Assembly (NCBI GenBank): GCA_963848675.1
Contig: CAWKEY010000044.1
Location: forward strand, 186,001-250,000
Origin: CAWKEY01 sp963848675
GTDB lineage: Bacteria > Pseudomonadota > Gammaproteobacteria > Methylococcales > Methylomonadaceae
Length of the DNA stretch: 64,000 nt
Reading direction: 5' to 3'
Positions within the stretch are counted from its first letter, which is position 1. The number at the start of each line of letters is the position of its first letter. The position numbers were made by a program, and so were the translations under genes. Under the pieces are notes generated by a model. That model was not told the origin of the DNA. It searched no databases and was given only the letters and a program-made list of their open reading frames with translations. Below, piece by piece: positions 8,454 to 18,002 of the stretch.

Positions 8454-11215
8454 CAGAAATCAGCCGCACAGCTTTGTTTGGCAAACTCAATAATTTGGCT
8501 TATAAAGGCATAGAAAGTGCAACCGTATTTTGTAAAATGCGAGGTAATCCTTATGTGGAACTGGTGCATTGGTTACACCAAATACTCCAGTTACAGGATT
8601 CAGATTTACTCCGCATAATCAAAAAATTTGAAATAAATCCTTCTCATTTAGCGCGTGATTTTACTGAGGCATTAGATCGCCTGCCGGCGGGTTCCACTTC
8701 GATTTCGGATCTTTCCGCCCACGTTGAACAGGCTGTTGAGCAAGGTTGGTTATATGCCAGTCTTAAATACGCAAGCAGCCAAGTTCGAACCGGTCACTTG
8801 ATGGTCGGTATAGTCAAAACATCTGACTTAAGGAATGCTCTGCATGCCATTTCCAGTCAGTTCAAAAAAATCAATGCCGATACGTTATTGGAAGAATTTT
8901 CTTCAATCGTATCTGGTTCCCCTGAAGATGCATTACAAGCGCACGACGGTTCCAAACTGGCAGGTACGGCCGCACCTGGTGAATATTCGGGAGCTATGCC
9001 TCCTGCGCAGATGGGTAAGCAAAAGGCCTTACAGCAATTTTCTGTTGACCTGACTGAAGCTGCCCGCAAAGGCGAACTGGATCCCATCGTCGGGCGGGAT
9101 GAAGAGATCAGGATGATTATTGATATTCTTATGCGCCGTAGACAAAACAACCCAATATTGACAGGCGAGGCCGGCGTTGGAAAAACGGCTGTGGTCGAAG
9201 GTTTTGCCTTACGCATCGCCGCAGGAGAAGTACCACCACCGCTATTGAATGTTACTATTCGCACCCTCGATCTGGGCTTGTTGCAGGCGGGCGCCAGTAT
9301 GAAAGGTGAATTTGAAAATCGACTGCGCCAAGTTATTGAAGAAGTTCAAGCTTCAGAAAAGCCGATTATTTTATTTATTGATGAGGCTCACACTTTAATA
9401 GGTGCGGGTGGCGCTGCAGGAACAGGCGACGCCGCCAATCTGCTTAAACCCGCATTGGCTCGCGGAACATTGCGGACTGTCGCGGCAACAACCTGGGCGG
9501 AATACAAAAAATATTTCGAAAAAGACCCTGCTTTAACCAGACGTTTTCAGGTGGTGCAGATTGAAGAGCCTACCGAGGAAAAAGCGCTATTAATGATGCG
9601 GGGTGTCGCTTCCGTTATGGAAAAACATCACCAGGTATTATTACTGGATGAAGCGCTGGAAGATTCTGTCAAACTGGCTCATCGCTACATCCCTGACCGA
9701 CAGTTACCGGATAAGTCAGTCAGCGTATTGGATACCGCTTGTGCTCGGGTTGCTATTAGCCAGTATGCGGTTCCTGCAGAGGTTGATGACTGTCGCCGAA
9801 GAATCGAGGCGCTCACCGTTGAATCTGCCATTATTGATCGCGAAACTGCCGTTGGCGTAGAAACCACCGTACGTAAAGAAAACGTACAAACAAAACTGGC
9901 CGAAGAGCAGGAACGATTAAACGAGCTGGAAAGATGCTGGCAGGATGAAAAAAGCCTGGTTAAAGATATTCTTGATTTACGCGCCAAGTTACGCGGTGTT
10001 GTTAATAAAGTGGAAGGCACCGAAAGTAAATTAGAAAAGAATGTCGAAGCTGTCAGTGAAAGCGTTAGCGTCGATGTAATCCAAAAACCAGACAATACCG
10101 AACCAGAAATCCTGGATGACAGTAAACGTATTGAATTATTGCAACAACTCAAAGACTTACAACGTCAGCTTAATGAGCTTCAGGGGGAACGGCCGTTAAT
10201 ATTCCCCACCGTTGATAGCCAGGCTATCGCTTCTGTCGTTGCCGACTGGACCGGCATTCCCGTTGGGAAGATGGTGAAAAATGAAATTGAAGCGATACTC
10301 AGGCTTGGCGATACCTTGAATCAACGGGTTATCGGTCAACGTCATGCCTTGGATATGATTGCCAGACGCGTACAAACTTCGCGAGCGAGTCTCGATAATC
10401 CTGGTAAACCCATTGGCGTTTTTATGCTGTGCGGACCTTCCGGCGTGGGCAAAACCGAAACGGGTCTTGCTCTGGCTGAAGCCCTCTACGGTGGCGAAGA
10501 AAATATCATCACCATTAACATGAGCGAGTATCAAGAGGCTCATACCGTATCGACACTTAAAGGCTCACCGCCAGGATATGTCGGTTATGGTGAAGGCGGA
10601 ATTCTTACTGAGGCCGTACGTCGCCGGCCCTATAGCGTTATTTTATTGGATGAAGTGGAAAAAGCGCATCCCGACGTACACGAAATATTCTTTCAGGTTT
10701 TTGATAAAGGCTGGATGGAAGATGCCGAAGGGCGTTATATCAACTTTAAAAATACTATTATCCTGCTGACATCCAATGCAGGTACAGATTTGATCATGAA
10801 CCTGTGTAAAGATCCTGAATTGATGCCTGATGCGGAAGGCATAACCAAGGCTTTGCGTGAACCTTTACTGAAAATATTTCCAGCTGCGCTGCTAGGGCGA
10901 CTGGTGACGATACCTTATTACCCGTTAAGCGATGAGATGCTTAAAGCAATTATCAAATTGCAACTGAGCCGTATCGAAAAAAGGATCAAGGAAAACCATG
11001 GCATACCATTCACTTATGATGAGGCAGTCATTCAATTAATTGTCGATCGTTGTACCGAACTTGAAAGTGGAGCTAGGGTCGTTGATGCGATTTTAACCAA
11101 TACTGTATTGCCGACAATTAGCCAAGAATTTTTAACGAAGATGATGGCGGGAGAACCTTTATCAGCTATTAGAATTTCGGTAAAAGATGGCGAATTTAAT
11201 TATCAATTTGAATAA
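8450..11215 (+). CDS. clpV: T6SS sheath-recycling AAA+ ATPase ClpV (TssH)
   Basis: The 921-residue protein has a ClpV-type N-terminal domain (residues 1-160), a first AAA+ module with Walker A GEAGVGKT (239-246) and Walker B-like IILFIDEAHTL, a middle coiled-coil domain, and a second AAA+ module with GPSGVGKTETG and VILLDEVEKAHPD. ClpV disassembles contracted TssBC sheath. The middle domain carries an extended acidic linker (about residues 520-570, many E and V residues) that is longer than in ClpB. Start ATG overlaps tssG. Confidence 0.95.
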   Translation: MTEISRTALFGKLNNLAYKGIESATVFCKMRGNPYVELVHWLHQILQLQDSDLLRIIKKFEINPSHLARDFTEALDRLPAGSTSISDLSAHVEQAVEQGWLYASLKYASSQVRTGHLMVGIVKTSDLRNALHAISSQFKKINADTLLEEFSSIVSGSPEDALQAHDGSKLAGTAAPGEYSGAMPPAQMGKQKALQQFSVDLTEAARKGELDPIVGRDEEIRMIIDILMRRRQNNPILTGEAGVGKTAVVEGFALRIAAGEVPPPLLNVTIRTLDLGLLQAGASMKGEFENRLRQVIEEVQASEKPIILFIDEAHTLIGAGGAAGTGDAANLLKPALARGTLRTVAATTWAEYKKYFEKDPALTRRFQVVQIEEPTEEKALLMMRGVASVMEKHHQVLLLDEALEDSVKLAHRYIPDRQLPDKSVSVLDTACARVAISQYAVPAEVDDCRRRIEALTVESAIIDRETAVGVETTVRKENVQTKLAEEQERLNELERCWQDEKSLVKDILDLRAKLRGVVNKVEGTESKLEKNVEAVSESVSVDVIQKPDNTEPEILDDSKRIELLQQLKDLQRQLNELQGERPLIFPTVDSQAIASVVADWTGIPVGKMVKNEIEAILRLGDTLNQRVIGQRHALDMIARRVQTSRASLDNPGKPIGVFMLCGPSGVGKTETGLALAEALYGGEENIITINMSEYQEAHTVSTLKGSPPGYVGYGEGGILTEAVRRRPYSVILLDEVEKAHPDVHEIFFQVFDKGWMEDAEGRYINFKNTIILLTSNAGTDLIMNLCKDPELMPDAEGITKALREPLLKIFPAALLGRLVTIPYYPLSDEMLKAIIKLQLSRIEKRIKENHGIPFTYDEAVIQLIVDRCTELESGARVVDAILTNTVLPTISQEFLTKMMAGEPLSAIRISVKDGEFNYQFE

Positions 11216-11304
11216 TGCAACAGCAGGAAATCTAATTTGAGGCTGCATTGTCCTTGTTGCCGAAAATACAGCCCTATCTAACAACTATTTGATCAGGTTA
11301 CTTT

Positions 11305-13512
11305 ATGTCAGTAACTCAGCAACACCGTGAAATAGAAATCATTACTCCGCTGGGAGCGGATGTTCTATTGCTGCGTGATATGAATGTTACTGAGGAACTA
11401 GGACGCCTTTTTACCATTAACCTGGTGTTGAACAGCACGGAAAATATTCAATTTGAGGATTTGCTTGGTCAGAACGTGACCATTCGTGTTGACCGGTCAA
11501 CAGGGAGACGTTTTTTTAACGGTTATGTTGGCAGTATTTCACAGACTGTTGATCAAGGCCGATATGCGGTATATCAGGCTACCGTCCATCCTTGGTTGTG
11601 GTTTTTGACAAGAACGGCAGATTGTCGAATTTTTCAGCAATTAACTGTCCCGGATATTATCAAGCAAGTGTTTAGGGATCTTGGTTTTACTGATTTTGAG
11701 GATAAGCTGTGCGGCAGCTATCGGACCTGGGACTATTGCGTTCAATACCGTGAGACAGATTTTAATTTTGTTAGCCGTCTGATGGAGCAGGAGGGAATTT
11801 ATTACTACTTTACCCATGAAGAAGACAAACATACGCTCAATCTGGCTGACGCTTATGGCTGCCATGAAGTTATCGCCGGTTGTCAGGAAATCCCTTATTA
11901 CCCGCCAGATGATGTAGCAGTTCGAGACGAAGAGTGCATCTCCAACTGGTATATTTCCAAACGATTACAGCCGGGCAGTTATGTCCTCAATGAATATAAT
12001 TTTACTCGCCCCAAAGCAGACCTGAAAGTGGATTCCACTATTCCAAGGGAACACAGCCGGTCGGAATACGAGGTTTATGATTACCCTGGTGATTATATTG
12101 TCGCCGATGAGGGTAATAGTTATGCACGAACACGGATTGAAGAGCTACATGCTCAATATGAGCAGGTTCAAGGACAGAGTATTGTTCGAGGCTTGCTATG
12201 CGGCGGCTTGTTTACCCTAAGCAATTTTCCCAGATCCGATCAGAACCGCGAATACTTGGTTGTTTCTGTTAACCATAGTATTCACACTGAACCTTTTGAA
12301 GCAGGGGAAGGCGTCGGAGGCGCTAATTATACAAACAGTTTTAATGTCATTGAAGGCAATACGCCATTCCGCCCGGCGCGTATTACACCCAAGCCAATTG
12401 TCCAGGGTCCGCAGACTGCTTTAGTAGTGGGCCCAGCCAGCGAAGAAATCTATACGGACGAACATGGCCGTGTAAAACTCCAGTTCCATTGGGATCGATA
12501 CGGCAAACGGGATGAAAACAGTTCATGCTGGATTAGAGTATCTCAAGTCCATGCGGGAAAAGGTTTCGGCGGTGTTGATATTCCCCGAATCGGAGAAGAA
12601 GTCATCGTCTCGTTTGAAGAGGGCGATCCAGATCGGCCCATTGTCACTGGCAGGGTATACAACGCGGACAACAAAGCCCCCAATGATTTACCATCACAAA
12701 AAATGGTGAGTGGATTGAAATCCAACAGTACGCCCGGGGGTGGTGGCGATAATACCATCATGTTGGACGATACTAAAGGCAAGGAACAAGTTGCCATTCA
12801 TGGCCAATATAACATGGATACGACGGTCGATAACGACCAAACAACCACAGTTCACAATAATCGGACTGATACAATTGATGTGGATGATTCGGAAACCGTT
12901 GGCAGTAACCAAACAATCAGTATTGGCTCCAACCAAACAATTACCATAGGAGCCAGCCGAACCGAATCAGTCGGTGGAGCTGAAACAATTACGATTACCG
13001 GACACCGGACAGAAACCGTAAATGGTGGTGAAACTGTCACGGTTAATGGCGGCCGTTCCCATACGGTTAACGGTGTGCAAACAACGACGATATCTGTAGC
13101 AGAAATGCATTCGGTCGGTGCGGGTCGTATGCATAATGTAGGCGCAGGTGAAATGATTGATGTCGGTGGTGTACAGGCTATCAATGTGGGGGGGGCTCAG
13201 ACCATTTCAGTTGGTGGAGCGCAGGTAATTAGCGTCGGAGCCCTTCAATCTTTCAATGTGGGTGGTCCTCACAAGTTATCGGCGGCGGTCATCAGTGAAA
13301 CTTCGAAAGGACCTTTCAAGATGAAAGCAGGCGCTGTCTGTATGGTCGAGGCCCCCACCATTATCCTCAAAGCAGGCGGTAGTAAAATTATAATGAATTC
13401 GGGTGGTATTACCATTAAAGGTGCCAAAATCACCATCAAGGCTGATGGCAGCGCATCCTTCAAAGCGGGTGGATCAATCAAGATCAAAGGCTCAACTCTA
13501 GGGGAGGACTAA
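11305..13512 (+). CDS. vgrG: T6SS spike protein VgrG (TssI)
   Basis: A 735-residue VgrG. The gp27-like part begins after residue 5 (REIEIITPLGADVLLL). The gp5 OB-fold region shows KLQFHWDRYGKRDENSSCW and GRVYNADNKAPN around residues 390-455. Residues about 480-660 are a long glycine/threonine/valine repeat (variants of TVNGGETV and INVGGAQ) expected to form the triangular beta-prism. It ends in KIKGSTLGED with no extra effector domain, so cargo is likely loaded through the DUF2169/DUF4150 genes that follow. It begins 89 nt after clpV. Confidence 0.95.
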   Translation: MSVTQQHREIEIITPLGADVLLLRDMNVTEELGRLFTINLVLNSTENIQFEDLLGQNVTIRVDRSTGRRFFNGYVGSISQTVDQGRYAVYQATVHPWLWFLTRTADCRIFQQLTVPDIIKQVFRDLGFTDFEDKLCGSYRTWDYCVQYRETDFNFVSRLMEQEGIYYYFTHEEDKHTLNLADAYGCHEVIAGCQEIPYYPPDDVAVRDEECISNWYISKRLQPGSYVLNEYNFTRPKADLKVDSTIPREHSRSEYEVYDYPGDYIVADEGNSYARTRIEELHAQYEQVQGQSIVRGLLCGGLFTLSNFPRSDQNREYLVVSVNHSIHTEPFEAGEGVGGANYTNSFNVIEGNTPFRPARITPKPIVQGPQTALVVGPASEEIYTDEHGRVKLQFHWDRYGKRDENSSCWIRVSQVHAGKGFGGVDIPRIGEEVIVSFEEGDPDRPIVTGRVYNADNKAPNDLPSQKMVSGLKSNSTPGGGGDNTIMLDDTKGKEQVAIHGQYNMDTTVDNDQTTTVHNNRTDTIDVDDSETVGSNQTISIGSNQTITIGASRTESVGGAETITITGHRTETVNGGETVTVNGGRSHTVNGVQTTTISVAEMHSVGAGRMHNVGAGEMIDVGGVQAINVGGAQTISVGGAQVISVGALQSFNVGGPHKLSAAVISETSKGPFKMKAGAVCMVEAPTIILKAGGSKIIMNSGGITIKGAKITIKADGSASFKAGGSIKIKGSTLGED

Positions 13513-13516
13513 AACT

Positions 13517-13987
13517 ATGGGCGAAGTCGAATTGCAGAGTGCAAATACTATCCTTCGTAAAGTGTCCGATTGGGCTAAACTTGCCGGTGAAGGGGTTTCT
13601 ATTGCCACTTTCGCCGGTTTCAATAGCGACGGCCATTTCCTTGTTGCATTGAGTGACAATCTGGAGCCTATCAAGGCATTGTCCACTATTGGCTTAGCTG
13701 AGAACGAATCCGGTGCAAAGATCGTGGTGGCTTTCGAGAGAAATAATGTGCGGTCTCCAATCATTATTGGCCGCTTGCAGGAGAAGACTATACCCGTTGC
13801 ATCGCCACACTTTAAAGTGGATGGCGAACGTGTGGTTTTGCACGCAGAACGTGAAATCGAATTGCGTTGTGGAGAGGCCAGCATTGTTTTGACTAAAGCC
13901 GGAAAGGTATTGATTAAAGGCAACTATGTCCTTACCCGTTCGCGCGGGGCGAATAAGATCAAAGGCGCGTATGTCGATATTAACTGA
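13517..13987 (+). CDS. DUF6484-type T6SS accessory protein
   Basis: The 156-residue product resembles small proteins (DUF6484) encoded next to vgrG: an N-terminal region with GFNSDGHFLVAL, a central FERNNVRSPIIIGRLQ and a C-terminal beta-helix-like stretch (EIELRCGEASIVLTKAGKVL) resembling the tail of VgrG. GGGGAGGA lies 9-16 nt upstream of the ATG. It starts 4 nt after vgrG and may cap or extend the spike. The function of the family is not established. Confidence 0.7.
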   Translation: MGEVELQSANTILRKVSDWAKLAGEGVSIATFAGFNSDGHFLVALSDNLEPIKALSTIGLAENESGAKIVVAFERNNVRSPIIIGRLQEKTIPVASPHFKVDGERVVLHAEREIELRCGEASIVLTKAGKVLIKGNYVLTRSRGANKIKGAYVDIN

Positions 13988-13998
13988 TTGCATAGGCC

Positions 13999-15057
13999 AT
14001 GTGGCAGCTTGATAACCGTACGCCGTTCGCCGCCGAGCGCACCTGGGTTCGGGATAAGGACGGCGCGGAAATCTGGCTGGTGACGGTCAAATGTACGTTT
14101 GATATCAAACCGGACGGCACGACAGAAATCGCCAGGGAGCAGCCGCCCGTCGTCATGGCTCCCGAGTACATCAATCCTGACGATCCAGCAAAATCCAGCC
14201 TTAAATTCGATAGCGATTTAGTCCGCACCAAAACTACCACTGATATTATTGTCAATGGTCATGCTTACGCACCTAATGGCCAGCCGGTTACGGCACTGGA
14301 TGTCGGCTTTCGGATAGGTACACTTACCAAGCTATTAAAAGTTTTTGGTGACCGCGTTTGGCAAGACGGCTCGATAACCAAGCCAAAGCCTTTCGCCACA
14401 ATGCCGATTATCTTTGAGCGTGCCTTTGGCGGTTTCGATCCACAAACCAAGGAATCGCTAAATCCACAATGGGATATGCGCAATCCCTTGGGAACCGGCT
14501 ATGCCTTATCTTCCGATAAGCTTAACGGCTTACCCTTACCCAATATCGAATATCCAGACCAACTTATAAAAATCTGGAAAGACAAACCCAATCCAGCCGG
14601 ATTCGGCCCGATCTGTTCGCACTGGCAGCCCCGCGTTAGTTTTACCGGAACTTACGATGAAAGATGGCAGCAGGAACGTCTGCCGTTGCTGCCGCTGGAT
14701 TTTGATGACCGCCATTACCAATGCGTGCCAACAGATCAGCAAACGCCGCAATTTCTGCAAGGCCAAGAACCAGTAGCCTTGTTGAATTTAACCCCGCAGG
14801 GCAAACTGCATTTCAAGCTGCCGCGTGTGATATTGGGTTTTGAAACCTTCTTTTATACCGGTGAGCGCCAACTGCACGAACGGCCTAAGCTGCACACCGT
14901 CATCATCGAACCGGATTTCCCTCGTGTTTCGCTGGTTTGGCATAGCGCATTTCCTTGTCATTCCAAGGGACACAACCTTAAAGAAACTCGAATCATTCAA
15001 AAACGGCTGCTCAGCACCAACCCGGCTCAAGAAGTCGAAATGGAAGAGGAAGCCTAA
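13999..15057 (+). CDS. DUF2169 family T6SS cargo-module protein
   Basis: The N-terminus (LDNRTPFAAERTWVRDKDG) and the middle (IIFERAFGGFDP, PNPAGFGPICSHWQPR) match DUF2169 proteins. These are encoded downstream of vgrG and act as adaptors or chaperones that help load DUF4150/PAAR-like effectors. The 352-residue frame is complete and followed after 2 nt by the ketosynthase-like gene. That order (vgrG, DUF2169, ketosynthase-like, DUF4150) is a known neighbourhood pattern. Confidence 0.82.
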   Translation: MWQLDNRTPFAAERTWVRDKDGAEIWLVTVKCTFDIKPDGTTEIAREQPPVVMAPEYINPDDPAKSSLKFDSDLVRTKTTTDIIVNGHAYAPNGQPVTALDVGFRIGTLTKLLKVFGDRVWQDGSITKPKPFATMPIIFERAFGGFDPQTKESLNPQWDMRNPLGTGYALSSDKLNGLPLPNIEYPDQLIKIWKDKPNPAGFGPICSHWQPRVSFTGTYDERWQQERLPLLPLDFDDRHYQCVPTDQQTPQFLQGQEPVALLNLTPQGKLHFKLPRVILGFETFFYTGERQLHERPKLHTVIIEPDFPRVSLVWHSAFPCHSKGHNLKETRIIQKRLLSTNPAQEVEMEEEA

Positions 15058-15059
15058 GC

Positions 15060-16130
15060 ATGGCTGCGCCGCGCGTACAAATTATCGGTCTGGGAGCATC
15101 TACGCCAATAGGTCGTACGGTTTGGACGAGCGCAGCAGCGGCTCGGGCAGGCATCTGCGGCTTTAATGAACACCCCTTTATGATCGATACCGCAGGCGAG
15201 CCGATGCGGGTGGCGCGTGCGCCCTGGTTGGATGTAAGTATTATGGGCATGGAGCGGTTTTCTGCCTTATTGTTTCCCGCCATTGATGAAGCGTTGGCAA
15301 CTTTAACCAACATTTTAGCTGAGCAGCCTGTCAAAGTCGGTCTGGCTTTGGCACTGCCGCCGCCACGTCCTGGTCAGCCGAAAGAACTGCTTGATGCAAT
15401 CCTGGCCGCTGTTAAAGCACGCTACGGTGGATTATTAATGCCTATCCAGCATTTTGCCGTGGGTCACGCCGCCGGGCATTTGGCCTTGGATGCGGCGATC
15501 AAACAATTTACCGCCCGCACTTTGGACGCTTGTCTGGTCGCGGGAGTCGATTCTTACATTGAGCCGGAAACCCTGGAATGGATTGAAGAATGCGACCAGC
15601 TTCACGGCGGCGGACCACTCAACAATGCGTGGGGTTTTATCCCCGGCGAAGCGGCCGGCGCGGTGCTGGTAGCGACCGATGAATTTACTAGACGAAACCG
15701 TCTGCCATCTTTGGGCGGAGTCATAAGCGTGGGTGTTGGCCGGGAAACCAAGCTGATCAAAACTGATGCCGTATGTATTGCTGAAGGCTTAACCCAGGCA
15801 TTTCGCGTCGCCCTTAGTGCTTTAACGCCGGGTGAAAAAATTCAAAATGTATTTTGTGATTTGAATGGAGAAATTTATAGAGCAGACGAGTACGGCTTCA
15901 CCACCTTGAGAACGAAAGATTATTTCATTTCAGCGTCTGATTATATTGCTTATGCCGATTGTTGGGGCGATGTTGGCGCAGCAGGAGTTCCCTTGCATGT
16001 CGCTACTGCGGTGATCAGCCATAAAAAACGTTACAGCAAAGGCTCGCTGTCTTTTGTTTGGGCCAGCTCCGAATCGGGTGAGCGTGGTGCTGCAGTGATT
16101 AGGGCAACAGAATTAGCTAAGGTAGCCTAA
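15060..16130 (+). CDS. Thiolase/ketosynthase-fold T6SS-associated protein, probably inactive
   Basis: The 356-residue protein has a beta-ketoacyl synthase-like fold: IIGLGASTPIGRTVWTS at the N-terminus and DACLVAGVDSYIEPETL, the segment after the nucleophile elbow in ketosynthases. The elbow itself reads VGHAAGHLALDAA, with no Cys where the catalytic residue should be, so condensing activity is unlikely. Such pseudo-enzymes recur between DUF2169 and DUF4150 genes and probably serve as structural adaptors. It sits 2 nt from both neighbours. Confidence 0.75.
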   Translation: MAAPRVQIIGLGASTPIGRTVWTSAAAARAGICGFNEHPFMIDTAGEPMRVARAPWLDVSIMGMERFSALLFPAIDEALATLTNILAEQPVKVGLALALPPPRPGQPKELLDAILAAVKARYGGLLMPIQHFAVGHAAGHLALDAAIKQFTARTLDACLVAGVDSYIEPETLEWIEECDQLHGGGPLNNAWGFIPGEAAGAVLVATDEFTRRNRLPSLGGVISVGVGRETKLIKTDAVCIAEGLTQAFRVALSALTPGEKIQNVFCDLNGEIYRADEYGFTTLRTKDYFISASDYIAYADCWGDVGAAGVPLHVATAVISHKKRYSKGSLSFVWASSESGERGAAVIRATELAKVA

Positions 16131-16131
16131 G

Positions 16132-16938
16132 ATGCCGGTTACCATAAAAGTTAATGGCACTTGCTTATCACTTGTGCATAAATTTAGTAATGGCATAACC
16201 AATGCGACGATACCGGATGTATGCAAAACGCCCACGCCCGGCGGTCCGGTGCCGATTCCTTACCCGAATATTGCACAATCTATTACCTTGTCCAACGGAA
16301 CAACCACCGTAAAGGGCGATAAAGCAATGGCGGCCAACAAAGGCTCAAAATTTTCGCTTTCTAATGGCGACAATGCGGGAACTATTGGTGGGGTTAAGTC
16401 GAATGTGTTCATGAAGGAAGCAACTTGGATTCTGTATTCCTTCGATGTGAAGATGGATGGTAAAAATACCGAACGTTTTACTGACAAGATGTTCCACAAT
16501 GCCGAAAATGCGGCCAATATGCAGGGTGAAACACAACCTCCTGCTACAGGCGGTAGCGAAGAGAAAGATCCATGTGATGGAGCGGGCGGGGATGGGCCGC
16601 ATAAAGGTGGTAAACATTCAAAAATGAAACCTGGTGGAGCCGAACGTGGTACGGAATCACATCATATACCCGCTAATTCAGTAACATCAAATACTACTGG
16701 TCAAGGCCCGAGTATACAAATGGATGTTGCTGATCATATACAAACACCGACTTGGGGGCGATCGGCAGCTGCAATAGCAGAGCGCGCTATACAAAAACAG
16801 CTAGTAAGCCAAGGCCCAAAGGGGTTTAGAGCAGCTATGATGAGGGATATAAGATTTATTAAAAAGAAATTCCCTGGAAAGTACGATAAAGCTATAGAGG
16901 AAATGTTGGCATATGCTGAATGTAAGGGGTTTATTTAA
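16132..16938 (+). CDS. DUF4150 PAAR-like protein with C-terminal nuclease-like toxin domain
   Basis: Residues 1-130 match the DUF4150 PAAR-like spike tip (CKTPTPGGPVPIPYPN at 31-46; KGSKFSLSNGDNAGTIGG). A glycine-rich linker (about 138-165) leads to a C-terminal domain of about 95 residues with ESHHIP at 175-180, GPSIQMDVADHIQT at 192-205 and a helical tail. The paired HH and DH motifs resemble HNH/Endonuclease VII-type polymorphic toxins, so this is a candidate nuclease effector. Family assignment of the toxin part is tentative. The toxin-coding part is more AT-rich than the DUF4150 part, and the next gene follows immediately. Confidence 0.75.
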   Translation: MPVTIKVNGTCLSLVHKFSNGITNATIPDVCKTPTPGGPVPIPYPNIAQSITLSNGTTTVKGDKAMAANKGSKFSLSNGDNAGTIGGVKSNVFMKEATWILYSFDVKMDGKNTERFTDKMFHNAENAANMQGETQPPATGGSEEKDPCDGAGGDGPHKGGKHSKMKPGGAERGTESHHIPANSVTSNTTGQGPSIQMDVADHIQTPTWGRSAAAIAERAIQKQLVSQGPKGFRAAMMRDIRFIKKKFPGKYDKAIEEMLAYAECKGFI

Positions 16939-17403
16939 ATGCAATTATCAATAAATTACTCAGATTGGCGTAAGAAGGTGCTTCAATTACAGCAATATCA
17001 AACTCGTAAAGATGCTCTGGAGTTTTGTCAATTGGTTGAGCAAGTTGCAGGCATTAATGAAATCAGCATTATTAAAACACTCTTTGAAACATTTGCTCCT
17101 GGGTGCGAAACTAGTGTACAACAAACTGTAGTCCGTATTCTTGGGACATTTGATATTCTCTTATACTATCAAGCTTTTTTAGAGTCACTGCCACGATTCG
17201 TAGCAGAGGGAAATGGGTGGGATATTGAGCTAGGAGCGTACCCCGAACGTAGTCCTACAGGTGTAGAAATAGCTGCTATCGCAAAGATAGTAAAAAACTC
17301 ACTGGATCAAACAAAGTATCTATTCCTTAATGTGCTAAAAGACGATGATTTTCGCTCTGACCACGCTTGGGCGGAGTCATTAATAAGGGCAATTGAAGGG
17401 TAG
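16939..17403 (+). CDS. Candidate immunity protein for the DUF4150 effector
   Basis: The 154-residue, mostly helical cytoplasmic protein starts directly after the effector stop. It has no signal peptide or membrane segment. I do not recognise a specific family. The AT-rich composition matches the upstream toxin domain and differs from the core T6SS genes. Position directly after the toxin is the usual place for the cognate immunity gene, so that role is inferred from context. Confidence 0.6.
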   Translation: MQLSINYSDWRKKVLQLQQYQTRKDALEFCQLVEQVAGINEISIIKTLFETFAPGCETSVQQTVVRILGTFDILLYYQAFLESLPRFVAEGNGWDIELGAYPERSPTGVEIAAIAKIVKNSLDQTKYLFLNVLKDDDFRSDHAWAESLIRAIEG

Positions 17404-17442
17404 AGTTGAATTTTTAAAAATTATTTTAGAAGGCTATTTCAA

Positions 17443-17955
17443 ATGAAATCTGACATTCAAAAAAAAATTAATTTTAATGATTTAGATAAGTTACTTGCAG
17501 AAAGTGATGATCTACTTGATGAATTCCCATATGCTATCGCAGAACTTGGTGATGAAACTCCGCAAGGTATTAATCTTGAAGATTTAGGGGTTGAAATATC
17601 AATCTATTTGGGTTGGGCTATTGACAATAATTTAGTAAGTGAAAAATTGGAAGATGACAATAAAAAGTTATTAGAAAAATTCCGGAATCGTGAGATTAAT
17701 AGCAGGGCTATACTTCGTGAATGCTGCTCGGATAAATTAGAGGTTCAGCATCTAAATGAAACAGGTAATGCTTTTACAAGATGCTATTATCGTCCGGGAT
17801 GGGATCATTTTTATTATGAAGACCTTGGTGAACTTTTTCCCGAGTTAGAAAATTTCGCTTTTCTGAAAGATGATTGGAATACGTATGATGCTGTTACAGA
17901 GATGATAAACTCTAGATTTAAAGAATGGGCTTTAACTCATCACAGTAGTGATTGA
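17443..17955 (+). CDS. Acidic hypothetical protein, possible second immunity gene
   Basis: A 170-residue acidic protein with no signal peptide. The C-terminal half has an aromatic, conserved-looking stretch (YYRPGWDHFYYEDLGEL). I do not recognise the family with confidence. It is AT-rich, lies 39 nt after the first candidate immunity gene and before the HEAT-repeat gene. It could protect against the same or a displaced effector, as orphan immunity genes do, but this is inference. Confidence 0.5.
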   Translation: MKSDIQKKINFNDLDKLLAESDDLLDEFPYAIAELGDETPQGINLEDLGVEISIYLGWAIDNNLVSEKLEDDNKKLLEKFRNREINSRAILRECCSDKLEVQHLNETGNAFTRCYYRPGWDHFYYEDLGELFPELENFAFLKDDWNTYDAVTEMINSRFKEWALTHHSSD

Positions 17956-18002
17956 TTGAATAGAAACAAACAAAACTCAATTTATATAATAAGGTATTGA
18001 TT

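Noticed and set aside
12694..13487. Long minus-strand frames opposite the vgrG repeat region
   Set aside because: They are by-products of the repetitive codons of VgrG and give low-complexity, Val/Pro-rich translations without start signals.
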